The notes: generated by a model from the letters alone, not told the origin. DNA of 64,000 nucleotides from Spirodela intermedia (GCA_902729315.2 LR746266.1:3730759-3794758); one strand, 5' to 3'. Counted from the stretch's first letter, positions 34,780 to 46,303 are shown. Program-made: numbers and translations.

Positions 34780-36716
34780 CTCACTCTACACAGCTTCCTG
34801 GCTGAGTGATGTTGTTCTGGCATGCGCAGGAGCACGTAGGGCAATTGACAATTGTATCATTGTAGAAGGATGAGAGAGAGACGCAGCAAGTGGGGGTCTT
34901 CTGGGCCAAATATTGGGAGTATGTACATGTGACGTTCCATGTCACTGCAGGAAGATGAGGACATACTAAAGAAAACCAGAACAACAGAACAAGAGACAGG
35001 CTGCATACCCGTGTATAAGACGGACATACTAAAGAACCAAATCCAGTTCATATTTAGAAATACATCATCCTGCATTGTACTAGAAGCCAGTTCACGGAAC
35101 ACACTATAAACCTTTCCCAGTCCTTTTACATGATTTCACGGCTAAGTTATCGACCGTTTAGTTGAAATCTTCATCAGTCTGAAGTTCCACGCCCAAAATG
35201 AACAAAATATAATAAAGAAGAAAAATATAAGAATTGAAAAACTGGCTTACTCATAGTTTGGGTGGTTCTCCTCCCATCCTGCGTGATAAACTTAGTGGGC
35301 TTGACGATTTTCGCGATTCCACATGTATACCCAGGCCCGGGTGCCTTCAGGGTGAAGTTCCTTGGAACTCTGACAGTCTTGTTAGTAGTTCCTGCCATCC
35401 CCACACTGACTTGGAAGGAGGCGGCGTGGTTATCTGGGTCCTGAGCCCAAGAGTTGATGACTCCTCCTTTGCAGCAATTAGCTATCTGCATGTTGTACGG
35501 AGTCCCTGGAAGCAGATCAACCACAGTCGGGTCCCTCTTGCAGCAGTGGGGGATGTTCCCTTTGAATCTCGAGCAATCTCCCTGCTCTGTAGCCTGCGCC
35601 CCCACCATTGACCATATGATCTCCTTCTTCGCCCATTTCCAACTCAAGCTCCACCCTGGAGCTTGGATGTGGCGGTATTGTTGGTAATTGAACATCGTCA
35701 CAACGGCCTAAGAGGGTAATCCATGAAATAGCGTTAGAAGACGACGAAATTATTCCATATAAATTGCGTTCAGCGTGCGTCAATATTGCAACTTTTGGCA
35801 GAGAGGGGGCCCCTCTGGTGAGGATCCTCCTGTTTCCAGATACTTAAAATATAACCATCTGGCGTCCACTGCATGACGTCCCATTTTATCGTTATGTTCC
35901 CATTTGGATCGAGTGCGTCGTAGGCCTCTGCAAAATGATCAACAGGAGAATAAATCAACCATAATATTTCAGATTTAATCAAGGATTTCGTTTTAATTGT
36001 TTTTAAAAAAAAACATCTGCCATATTCAACAAATAGTATGTTAAAAATCTCCGATTACGTAGATTTCAAGACTTGAGGCAGCGAGATTCACGCTACAACA
36101 CCCGAAGAACCAATTACTGGGGTGCCTAAGATCTATGTAATCGGATTACGTAGATTTCAAGTTGTCTAAAGTCTGTTGATGTCTCTAAATCCGACGAACG
36201 AAGCACTTCAGACGGTTCTAGACTAACGAATAAGAAAAAATCTTCTCCTAGACACAACGCCATCAGTAAAATCACGGATGCCACATGCTCTCGGCAACTC
36301 CACGAGCGAATGCAAGATCTACGGGAGGGAAAACCTGACGTATTTTCGGAAGATTATAACGGAGAAGGGTCGAGAACCAGGAAGATGAGCGAATCTAGGC
36401 CAGGATCGACTCCCTTCCTCCATAAACACCCAAACGGTTTAAAACAGTAAGATGCAACTCAATCAAGGAACTGCGAAACATTAGCTTGAGTGAGACGATT
36501 CCCAAGCATCATCAATCAGATAGATCCCGAAACCGCATGAGACGAACGGAAGTCGCCAACCTCGGTTTGATTGGGGAATGAGGGAGGAGAAGGGGGCGGT
36601 GCCCGACCTGTTGAAGTCAGGCAGGAGCACAAGAGGACCACCAGCAGAGTAACCACGCCGGCGACCTTGGGGATGGATCTACTCCCCACGGCGAAGCTCC
36701 CGTGTCCCAGCTCCAT
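33964..36716 (-). pseudogene. COB: Second COBRA copy: truncated, splice-donor mutant
   Basis: Exons match the intact copy one for one: 36608-36716, 35848-35927, 35251-35707, 34785-34944, 34397-34671 (3 nt shorter, in frame), 33964-34151. Exon 2 is followed by TTAAGT where the intact copy has GTAAGT (35847-35846), so normal splicing of intron 2 should fail. The last exon breaks off after NCVMP at the junction with the FLN1 fragment and acquires a chance stop (HP then TGA, 33964-33966). The C-terminal ~33 residues, including the GPI anchor signal, are therefore gone. If an alternative donor were used, the product would be secreted and not anchored. Intron 2 also lacks a short stretch present in the intact copy. 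Most of the rest is nearly identical to the intact copy. Confidence 0.9.
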
Positions 36717-37419
36717 TGCCGGATCACTGAGAAGGAGCTCCGATCCCAGATCTACAGCAGTAGCGACGCCAATGAGGCGGGGTAGGACCAGAATATCACC
36801 AAGCCTCGACTTCTCCCTCCCCCTCTCTTTTCTACTAATCCTCTTCTTTTCCACCAGCCCCGACAGTAGAGAGAGAATGAGACAGAGAGAGAGAGATAGA
36901 AAGAGAGATGCGAGCTACCTCTCAGGAGGCCTCAGTGCTTAAGCAGCTCTAACATGTTAATAATAGCCCTGAGATATCCGTTAATTACGAGAAGAGGACC
37001 AGGTTTGCCTCGTTTCGTTGTGCTAGCCTCTTGTCCTAGGTCTGGCTGGTATTTTAGTCATTTAACGTAACCACACCTATGCTTAACTGCTCCTACGACC
37101 AAGTTGACTTTATAACACGCCGTCCACCAGCTGAAATCGCTTTCTTACCGGCGACCGTCACATTACGGGGGATGAATCTGAACCGTCCGTTTTGATTATT
37201 GGCTGTCGGTGGAAGTCACCACGGCCTCCACAGCTGTTTGATTTGTGGGCGCCTATGCTCCGCCAATGACCATTGTGTACAAGTCATAAAGAAAAGCCTC
37301 ATTATTTTCTCACGCAGGAATGAATGGCTACATCTATAGTAACTAAGATCTTACCATATATCCACAAGTATCAAAATTTGCCAAGAGATACGATGAAAAG
37401 ATACCCCCCGAGGGTGGTC
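33972..37419. repeat. Direct segmental duplication, unit 2
   Basis: Matches 29213-32651. The left border is the GTGGCATCACG junction with FLN1. The right border is near AGGGTGGTC at 37419, beyond which similarity stops. Divergence is very low up to about 37235 and rises sharply in the last ~190 bp. Confidence 0.9.
34735..34776. repeat. (GA)n tract in intron 4 of the second COBRA copy
   Basis: About 42 bp, versus about 28 bp at the matching place in the intact copy (29982-30009), a length change since the duplication. Confidence 0.85.
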
Positions 37420-37539
37420 TTCACAGGTGGTTCTCCAATTCGCTATTCAACCACCCGAAACTGGCCTCTACCATTGCTCCCTCAATGCTAAGTAGCCTCT
37501 ACCTCACCTGTAGAATAATCCCTCCAATCCTACTACTTA

Positions 37540-38103
37540 CTTGGCCATAACTTCTAAAAACAAAATCAAGAAAATATCTAAGGACAATGAAGTTATAGGT
37601 GGACCACCACTAAAAAAACATAAAAAGAAACAAGATAAGAATTTACTTATTACTTTTGCAAGTATGGTGGACATATGAAGAAAGATTGTACCAAGTACCA
37701 TACTTAGCGTACAAAGAAATGTGACTTTTTCACTTTAATTTGTTCAGAAGTTAATTTAACTTTTATACTCTTACGTATGTAATAGATAAACTATAATACT
37801 ACTATTCACATAAGTGTGTCTATACAGAGTTGACTCTATTATCAGAAGTTAATTAATTATGAAAGTTATATCTATTCAAGTGATGATAATATAATAGAAG
37901 TGGAGGTAATATTGACTTTTAGGTTATTGTTAAAGACTAGTCACTTATTTAGATTTGATTAAGACATGTTGTATTATCTTAGATGAAACTTGATTTATGT
38001 TTTTAATTTAAAAAAAATTAGTTATAATTGTCTATGTAGAAATATAAATTTTAAATAAAAGATATCGGTGTTTTCTAAAGTCATGATAACCTATATTTAC
38101 TTG
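37540..38103 (+). mobile_element. Copia-2 (Tork-like) left part: end of gag and protease, decayed
   Basis: It contains a zinc knuckle relic CKYGGHMKKDC whose first Cys has become Tyr, then TKKCDFFTLICSEVNL and the protease-region relic HISVSIQS, the order seen in common plant copia polyproteins. There are many stops. The right end reads CTATATTTACTTG and continues seamlessly at 62328 (ACTTGATAAG) as ..YLLDK.., so copia-1 sits inside this element. The 5' LTR and most of gag are absent. From 37420 to 37540 nothing is recognised. Confidence 0.75.
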
Positions 38104-38205
38104 TGTAAAGATATATGAGACTTGCCTACTTTCTCTCTCTCTCCTCACCCTTATATATATCAGACTTATGTCCTTTTTAATATAATAATAATATTTTTAT
38201 TTTCA
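38104..38205 (+). repeat. Copia-1 5' LTR
   Basis: Starts TGTAAAGATATATGAG and ends ATTTTCA. It shares CCTACTTTCTCTCTC and AATATAATAATAATATTTTT with the 3' LTR at 62226-62327. Confidence 0.8.
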
Positions 38206-38216
38206 TGATATCATAC
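38206..38216 (+). other. Copia-1 primer-binding site (initiator tRNA-Met type)
   Basis: TGATATCATAC lies directly after the 5' LTR and resembles the standard TGGTATCAGAGC. Element D is inserted at its end; with D removed the site reads on as TGATATCATAAC. Confidence 0.6.
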
Positions 38217-40280
38217 TGATAAGTCTTCATTATCATGAGTTAATAATTAATAAATAATATAGTTTTAATCTTAGCTCATGATAAAGAAATTTATATTTAT
38301 ATTAAATTATGAAAAAAATAGTTTTTAGTTAGTTAATGTAATTTTTTGACTAATTATGTGATTTTATGTGAATTTATATAATTTTATAATTCTATTTTTG
38401 AGATAAATAGAAAAAATAAAATAAAAATAAAAAAGATAAGAAAAGAGAGGGGGAGACTCATCGGCCAACCAAGCCCACAAGTAAGTTTGAAGCATAGTGG
38501 AGTCATGAGCAGAGGTTTGAGTAGCTAAGAATAGACTAATAAGGGGTACATGTGCGTCACTCTCCTTCCATGTCACTAGTGGTCAACTGAGCGTGGGGCA
38601 AGGAGTGGTCATACATATACGAAAAAAGGACTCATTGATTCCTAAATCTTGTATTAATATATATATTCACCTCAAAATTCAACGTATAATTGATGTGAGA
38701 CTAAATCTCAGTCACATCTTTTGTAGAATGATTTTATGATTTTTGTATCTCAAATACCCTTTATTTATCAGAAAGATGTATTTTGATAATGTCACTTTAT
38801 AAGGATATTTACGTACTTCTTTCTCTCTTTCATGCAAGCAAGCAACCGACAAGGGTTCAAATCATACTAGAGCTAAAACTTATATTTTTATTTGATTATA
38901 TCATGATTTTCTTACAAATCATTGGTGAAGGATTAAGCTACTAGAATTACTCAATCATCGGCAAAAATATTATCAACATGATTCGTGGAGCATCGTTACT
39001 AAAATTATTAAACAATTCACAATAAAAAAATCGTAAATCTATCGAGTAAATCATACCTGATTGATTGACGAATAAGTCGTCATTGAGAAAAGAATGATCT
39101 GTCAAGAGATGAGTCGTCACCTCCTAAAAGCGTATTAGATGTGATGAAGAGCCTTCTCTTATTGTGCGGTGACGTGACTCAATCGTTGTATATTAAATCA
39201 CGCAAATATAAAATTTATAAAACTAGAAAATACAAATTTTCGGATATTTAGAAGTATTTCTAAATAAATATATTAATTATAATTCAATAAAACTTCCAAA
39301 AATAGCGGTAATTTTCCAGGTCGATCACAGGGATGTAATATAATATTTTGTAATTATTCAGATTTTTTCTCAATGAATATGATTTTCTATAAATTTTATA
39401 CTAGAAAATGAAAAGAAAATATATTTAAAATTCACGAAAAAGAAGGAAATAAGGGTGCGGACGTCAGGATGACGTCAGCGCCCGGCGAACGTGAATCGGG
39501 CGGAAACAGAGTTTCACCCGGCGATTCTTACGTAAGCGATTACAGACGATTTAATTAATCAAATTAAGATCTGTAAAAGCCGGAAGAATCGTAATTGAAC
39601 GAAGTATAGTTTGGTAAATTAAAATCACACAAAGTATCACTAAATGAAGCGTAAATTAAATTGAAAGTAGGAAAATAGAGTTCCGGCGTCGCGACGGCGA
39701 TGCGTCGGCGATGCACCGGAATCCTGAGCGTTCGGGAGGATCGTCGTGTAGTGTCCACGGCCTCAAAGGCTCTCCTTGGACAAAGACGACGTAGGCAATC
39801 TCTAGATCTTCTCGCGAAGTCTAGAGATTAATGAAATGGGTCGTCGAGTCGTCTCTGGCGACTGTCACCCGGCGGAGCGGAAAAATAGCGACTTTGCGGC
39901 TCTCCGACGGCTGTCACCTGACGAAGAGGAGCTAGATGGAGGTGGGGCGCATGTCAGGGAGCTTCATCCTCAGGTCCGCGCAGCAAGAGGAGGCTCTTCA
40001 TCGCATCCGGTACGCTCTCAGGAGGTGGCGACTCGTCTCCCGGCGGATCGTCCTCTTCCCGACGATGGCTTGTTCGTCGATCAATCGGAGATGATTTACT
40101 CGATGGATTCGCGATCTTTTTATCGCGAATCGTTCAACAATTTTAGTAGCAATGCTCCGCGAATCGCGTTGACGAGATTTTTGCCGATGATCCAGCGATT
40201 CTGGTTGCTTAATCCTTCACCGGCGATCTGCAGGAAAGTCGCGATAATCAGATAAAAATATATGAATTTTGACTCTGGGA

Positions 40281-40291
40281 GGATTCGAACC
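40281..40291 (-). promoter_or_regulatory. B-box-like motif in element A
   Basis: GGTTCGAATCC on the minus strand matches the internal Pol III B box of tRNA genes. The surrounding stem does not pair and no A box is evident, so it is not a tRNA. It recurs, partly mutated, in every copy of this element family. Confidence 0.4.
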
Positions 40292-40337
40292 CACGCCGGT
40301 TGTCCGGCCCTTCTAAGGAAGGTGTGACGCGGGTTTA

Positions 40338-40380
40338 GTCCCACATCGGTTGTGCGCCAATTTTTCAGGCGAATATATAG
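40338..40380 (+). promoter_or_regulatory. snRNA-type promoter module (USE + TATA) in element A
   Basis: GTCCCACATCG (40338-40348) fits the plant snRNA upstream sequence element RTCCCACATCG. A TATATAG box follows at 40374-40380 after exactly 25 bp. In plant U6 genes the gap between these elements is about the same (26 bp in Arabidopsis U6-26 as I recall it), whereas Pol II snRNA genes use a gap about one helical turn longer. The same 25-bp gap is present in B, C1, C2, D and E. Confidence 0.6.
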
Positions 40381-41613
40381 TAATCTTAGCTTTGTAAACA
40401 AACTCCCTTCTCTCACGTGTACCACTCCTTGCCCCACAGCCGGCTGGCCACCGGTGACGTGGAAGGGGAGTGGGGCGCACACGTGCCCCTATCGGTCCAA
40501 GCCGCTCGAGCCCCTGCTCGCGGCTACTCCCTGACTGAGCTTCCGTCCCGCTTGCGGGCCCGGCTGGCCGGGGGGTTCCCCCCATTTTGCAATATTTTAG
40601 TTTTATTTTTTTTTCTTCATTTATCTCAAAAGTAAGACTATAAAAATCATATAAATTCGTATAAAATCACATAATTACCCAAAAATCACATTAATCAACT
40701 GAAAACCACTTTTCATAATTTAACACAAATATAAGTCTATTTATCATGAGTTAAGCCTAAAACTATATTATTTACTAATTATTAACTCATGATAATGAAG
40801 ACTTATCATGCGGGCCTAAGGATGAAGCTTTTTAAGACACGTCCTACTCTATTTAGCTCATCTCTATCAGGTGACAACCACTAGATAGTCGCAAAGTCAT
40901 CATTTTGTCCGTTCCATCATGTAATAGCCACTAGAGATGATTCAACAACTTATTTCATTGATCTTTAGACTTTGTAAGAAGATCTAGAGATTGCCTACGT
41001 CGTCCTTATCCGAGGAGAATCTTTGAAGCCATAGACATCATTTGATGATCCTCTTAAATACAAAATTTTAATGATCACTATCGTGAGTCTAAAACTTTGT
41101 CTTTCCTATTTTCAACTTAATTTTTACTTTATTTAGTGATAATTTGTGTGATGTCAAGTTTCTAAACTATTCTTTATTCAATTACAATTCTTCTAACTTT
41201 TATTAATTTTAATTTGACTAATTAAATCAACTATAATCATTTACGTAAGAATTGTTGAGTAGAACTCTATTTTCACTCAATTTACATTTATTGAGTGCTA
41301 ATGTCATTCTTACATCTGCACCCTTATTTTTCTTTTTTGTCAATTTGAAATATATTTTATTTTTATGTTTTAGTATAAAATTCATAAAATAATGTATTAT
41401 TTATAGAAAATTCTGAAATATTACTTAATATTATATTCCATCCTTATGATTGACCTAAAGTTTTTTCACTATTTTTAGAACTTTTATTGAATTATAATTA
41501 ATATATTTATTCATAAATACTTCTAAATATCTAAAAATTAGTATTTTCTAGTTTTATAAATTTTAAATTTATGTGATTTATTATACAACAACTAAGTTAC
41601 ATTGCATAACTTT

Positions 41614-41925
41614 AGGGCTTTCTATCAGCCTCTACCTATTTCGCAACGCTGGCTATTGTAGTCACTACGGCCAACATAGCCACTGCCTTTGTTGCCATAG
41701 CCACTGCCACCAATGTGTTAGGGTTTTCTATTGGTCACCACCTCCTTCATGATGCTGGCTGCCGTAGCCATTGTTGTCCCTATCACCATAGCCACTGCCA
41801 CTGCTGTTGCCACCGTCATAGCCACTGCTGCCTCTATAGAAACTACTAGGGTTTTCTATCAACTGTTGCCTCCTTCATGATGCTGGCTGCCATTCCACCA
41901 CCGCTGCCGCCATAGCCACCAAGTA
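41614..41925. repeat. Three imperfect tandem repeats in the copia-1 leader
   Basis: AGGGTTTTCTATCA-type starts at 41614, 41720 and 41848, followed by CCTCCTTCATGATGCTGGCTGCC and GCC/ACC-rich sequence. It lies between the primer-binding site and the first gag similarity. Confidence 0.65.
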
Positions 41926-42539
41926 CCATGTGTCGTTGCACACAGCAGCATGTCATCATGCAATGTGCATCGTCGCACGTAGCAGCACATCATGTGTTGT
42001 TGTACACATTAGCACGTAGCCATGCATTTTGTGCAGTAGCATGCAGTTCACAGTCACACGATGCACGTCGTGCACGCCCAGTAGGGCTGGCCAACACAAC
42101 CTCCAGCTGGTCAGCATTCTTCTAAGCTCCTTCTTGCCCTAGGACCATCCTAAGGGGCCACTTGCCCTCTTCCATCTTGTAGGGCACACCCGGGGCCTGT
42201 CTACCCTAGGGCATCCTAGGTGTACATCTCCAGCAGCGGCCTATCTGTGTGTTCAAGGACTCCCCCCTGCGTCACTTCTCCGCCGACATGTTTGACAACT
42301 TGGGGAGTTCCATGAGATCTATGGGTATTGTTCTTGCAATGCCTACAACACATTTGACTCCTTCATCGAGGGTTGCGATGATCGTCACTCACCACTTATC
42401 GGGTGTTGAGAATTATTGACAATGGAGCCGTATTGTTAGTGTTTATCTTGCATGATAAGATCTACTGCCTCTCATTACGGAGGATACATTGATGAAGCCC
42501 GAGACACTTTAGAAATAAAACCATGATGATCAACATCTA

Positions 42540-43271
42540 TTGGGCTCTTTGTGGGCCTCCCTCGAGCCTCATGTGCATGATATTGTACATGACTTCAACA
42601 TGTGCCGACAAGTGTGGGATCATCTTGGATTGATCTACTCCAACAATCTCACATGCCAATATGATGTTCAAGCCAAGTTCTATGAGATGCGAAAGGAGCA
42701 TTGCTCATTAGTGGAGTACTTTGGAACATTTGTTAAGGCTAAGCGAGAACTTATTTCATTGATGTCACTATCCACCAATCTTGCAATGATGTAGTGCCAA
42801 CGTGATCAATCCAATGTCATCAACTTTTAACATAGTCTTCCAACAGAATTTGATGGTGCATGAAGCAAATTCTTGTTAAAGTTAAAAGTTCCTTCCTTTG
42901 TTGAAGTTTTTCACCATCTCTCTTGGGCGCCTATTACTTTAGTGGCTTCCTCTCCATCACCTGAGTCTATTACCCTAGCCACTTCTTCTGTTGCTCCTTC
43001 TAATTGTAGTTGTTCTAGTGGCTTTGGAGATCGGGGACGTGATGGAGGCACATGTGGTGGCAAGCATGGTAAATCTGATTGTCATCTTGAGTGTTCACAT
43101 TGTGATTGGGAGGGTCATATTCAAGATCATTACTATGCTCTTCATGGGTATCCCAAGGCTCACACTGCTATATTAAATGAGACCATTGCGCATCCACCGA
43201 CTCGACCACCGACTCCATCCACTCCCCTTGGTTTTGTCTTGACCAAAGATGAGGTGCAACGAGTTGTCTAA
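42540..43271 (+). pseudogene. Copia-1 gag relic
   Basis: VWDHLGLIYSNN and LVEYFGTFVKAKRELI match the copia gag core, and CSHCDWEGHIQDHYYALHGYP is the CCHC knuckle with its last Cys lost. Stops at about 42792 and elsewhere break the frame. Confidence 0.75.
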
Positions 43272-43896
43272 GAATGTATGACTGCTCAATATTTATCTCA
43301 GTAGATTGGGACTCCAATTGTACCTTTTGCTCTGCACCATCATGAGCATGTTGCCTTTATTACTCGACCATTGTCTCAACCCTTTATGACTCAGCTGTCT
43401 ATGGCTCAACCATATATTACTATAACACCTATGTTTGTTAACATGTCTCAGCCATGAGTCCTTGATTTAGGTGTCACTCATCATATCTCCAATATACGTT
43501 CTCATTTCACCTCATACTCAAATTCTTCTCATTCTTTGCTCACCCTTCTCAATGGATCAAAGACTTCGGTTCTTCGTGAATCTTGTGTTGTACAGAATCT
43601 AAAGATTGAAAATAAGATTGATAAAAAGTTGAGCATTGTGGTATTTATTACTTGCATCCTCTATATCCAATGGCTTGTGTTAATGTCTCTCCGCTTCAAA
43701 TTCATAGTTAACTTGGGCATGCCTCTCTTTCAAAGCGTAAGCATTTGTTTCGTGGTTTGTCGCATTTGTCTACCCTTAAGTCTACCTCTTGTGAATTTGA
43801 AAAGACACTAAAACAATCTTTCTTTCCTATTCATATCTTAGAGTTACATCTCCTTTTGAACTTGTTCATTTTGATATTTAGGGTCTGAGTCGTGTG

Positions 43897-43908
43897 TCTA
43901 CACAACTT
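43897..43908. repeat. LINE target-site duplication, left copy
   Basis: TCTACACAACTT, identical to 57946-57957. The element's poly(T), its tail on the minus strand, follows at once (to 43916). Confidence 0.85.
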
Positions 43909-45165
43909 TTTTTTTTCCCAAAGTAAATTCTTCATATCTGGGGGAAAGCAAGTACAAACATTGAGTGCTATGTCTAATGGGGGGGAAGGGGTTGGTGGTG
44001 TGGTTCTCCACACTTCCACACTTCCTAATGCTAAGATTTGAGAGGGTACATATGTGATCAATGGTCCATGTCACCCACCCCTCCATTCATTACTAGGTGG
44101 GCCTAATGGTTCTCCACCTTACCATCTTAATGTCTTCCTATTGTTTTATAGGCAAAGGGCTTGAGAAGTGCCCAAATAACCTTCACCTGATGTAGATTAG
44201 TGAGGAGATATCCCCTTGATTTGTACTCCTTTGACTATTGATTTCTCATCCGAAATTAAGACTATACCCTTTTGTTGCTCTTAGTAGGTGACGGCCCAAG
44301 TAAAGTGGGTAGCTTTTTCTCATGAATTTATCCCTTCCTCCCTTGCCTCTACTCTCTTTCCCCAATTTTTTTTTTTTTTTTTGGGGGGTGAGGAAGTTAC
44401 TGACTTTTTGCACTTTCACTCCACAACCCCAAACTTTCCCCGCCTTTTCATCTTTTCTACAGAGGGTGCATTATATGTCCATGGGTAGGCATCTAGTCTC
44501 TAGAGAATAGGTCAGAGGCTTCCCACATTGTCTTGAGTACTTCAGGTCAGTCACCTATGCCCATTTCATGTGCCCCACATCCAGTAGAACTTTGGGGAAT
44601 CAGTGAAGATGAGTAATTTGGAGAAGACCATGGAGACCATCTCGATCCTACAGAGAGAGGGTTAGACATTGTAGTAACAAAGTTTGTGGGTAGTTATGGA
44701 GACTACTCCATTCTATCTTCACATCATCCTCTTGGGTCTTTGTCTAGTTGATTCCTTGATATGTGGGGATTTCAATCTAAAAGGTGATTGTGGGCCCCAT
44801 ATCCTGCATCCTTGCTGGCCTTGGAGCTGTAGGTTTTATAAAAATAAGTTGTATGGATTGGGGACTCATACTCCAAGGGGATTTAACTCCCTCCTACTAC
44901 TTGTTTGTGATGGGGCCCATGTTGATTTTTGTCAGATATTTGGGAGGCCCCATCTGTCTAAGTTGCAGCTGCCTCTCACTTCCTTTGGAAGGCCCTCCTA
45001 GTTATTGAATACACTATCTTGTTGCAGCCGCACACCAATTTTTGCAAGCATGTCTATCAGGTCATTTCCTTTTCTAGATTGATGATTTATCCTACATATT
45101 AAAGGTATATGATCTAGGATTTGTTGCCACCATTGAGTTAGTCACCACATATTATAGGATTTATT

Positions 45166-45486
45166 TCATAATATTATAGCTAAAATTAAAGGGTCAATTT
45201 CTACTTCTACATGTAAAAATTGTAATTTGGAATAGAGAGTGAGGCCATCTATCAAAGCCCGACATTCAACCTCCATATTCATTGCATGGTCATACCCCTT
45301 GTGGAAGGCACATAGTACCTTCCCCATTGAAGCTTCGTTAACATTCAGTTTGATGGCTTCTTGGGGTGGAGGGGTCCAAACTATGATTTCGATGATGTAG
45401 GATCTTGTGGAGGCAAGTAGGTGGACCCCCCACTTCTGGAGGGATCTTTGCACTACTTGTGTGATGGCAAGCTGGTCATGCACCAT
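45166..45486 (-). pseudogene. LINE RNase H domain relic
   Basis: The frame includes WTPPPQEAIKLNVNEAS and AMNMEVECRALIDGL, the pattern of the plant RVT_3 RNase H-like domain at the C-terminus of LINE ORF2. Asp/Glu positions are partly kept. Confidence 0.7.
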
Positions 45487-45819
45487 GCAAGCAATTTTTC
45501 CAGCCTAGATTTTACACCTATATATGATGACAGCAGCTAAGCATTGGCCATCACCTATTTGTATAGCATTTTGTCCTTTCCACAATTCCCACAATCAGCA
45601 GGCAAAGGTAAGTTTAGGGAGGACTCCTTCCATGGTCTTTTTTTGTTTGGGCCTATGCACCTAGGAAGGTTCTATGTGATCGGTTCGTCAAGTTCTATGT
45701 GATCAGTTCCATGGGAAGGTTCTATCTGATCGGTTCAACAAGTGATATGCACCTAGGAACCATGTCCAACGTTTCGAAGCCCATTCACTATTGAATAGAA
45801 GGTGTTCTATTATCTCTTC

Positions 45820-46303
45820 CTAAGGCCTCAGTTCACAACATGTGCACTTGGATGTTATCTGGTAACTCCTCCTTATGTTGTTATCTATTGGAAGATGTCC
45901 ATAGAAAAATTTCCATAAGATGATTGAGATTTTCATAGGGAGATACTCATGCCATATCTCACTACCTAGGGTTTCACTAGGCCTTTCTTGTAAAATCCTC
46001 CCATGTTGATTTCGTAGAGAAGAATTCATTTATAGTGGGCATCCATATTCTTACATCCTCTTGAATAGGCTCTGGGTCTATGTTAAGGTCTATGGAACTC
46101 ACTATTCTATAGGAGATCCCAGTAGCTTCTAGCATAGATCTCCATTCCCTTCTCATCAGTTGCTTCACAATTAGGTTCGACCTATCTATGTCAATTTGAT
46201 AGTAGTCTCCTAGGGCCCCTAAACCAGTCCAATTATCCTTCCACACATTCATCTCCCCATGGCCTACCCTCCACAATATAATATTTTTCATCATAATCCA
46301 CAT
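45820..46303 (-). pseudogene. LINE zf-RVT region relic
   Basis: WRVGHGEMNVWKDNW and IWHEYLPMKISIILWKFF with a following CTCCEL are the usual signature between reverse transcriptase and RNase H in plant LINEs. Two overlapping frames cover it, so there is a frameshift near 45980-46030. Confidence 0.75.

Larger units (their letters stand above)
39170..40808 (+). mobile_element. Solo-LTR element A, inserted in D
   Basis: 1,639 bp, TG...CA, flanked by exact 5-bp duplication TGCGG (39165-39169 and 40809-40813). It has no terminal direct repeat of its own and no coding domain, which fits a solo LTR left by LTR-LTR recombination. Open frames within (e.g. around 39836-40255) are not conserved as proteins. 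It carries a CRE palindrome TGACGTCA at 39470-39477 and the USE/TATA module listed separately. Confidence 0.85.
38217..41604 (-). mobile_element. Solo-LTR element D (inverted), split by element A
   Basis: Inverted relative to A, B and C: it begins TGATAAGTCTTCATTATCATG and ends AACTAAGTTACATTG, the reverse complement of the family's start (TGACGTGACTCAGTCG). Near-duplicate flanks CATAC/CATAA (38212-38216 and 41605-41609) mark its target site. Its own length is about 1.74 kb once A and A's 5-bp duplication are removed. Many substitutions; an old copy. Confidence 0.8.

Noticed and set aside
39836-40255. Open frames in the solo-LTR elements (also 49096-49520, 53539-53963, 54500-54760)
   Set aside because: Frames differ in length and phase among copies and show no domain. 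They lie in a GC-rich part of an LTR, so they are by-products of composition.
40281-40320. Possible tRNA gene from GGTTCGAATCC
   Set aside because: Acceptor and T stems do not pair and no A box is placed correctly; only the B-box-like motif is retained.
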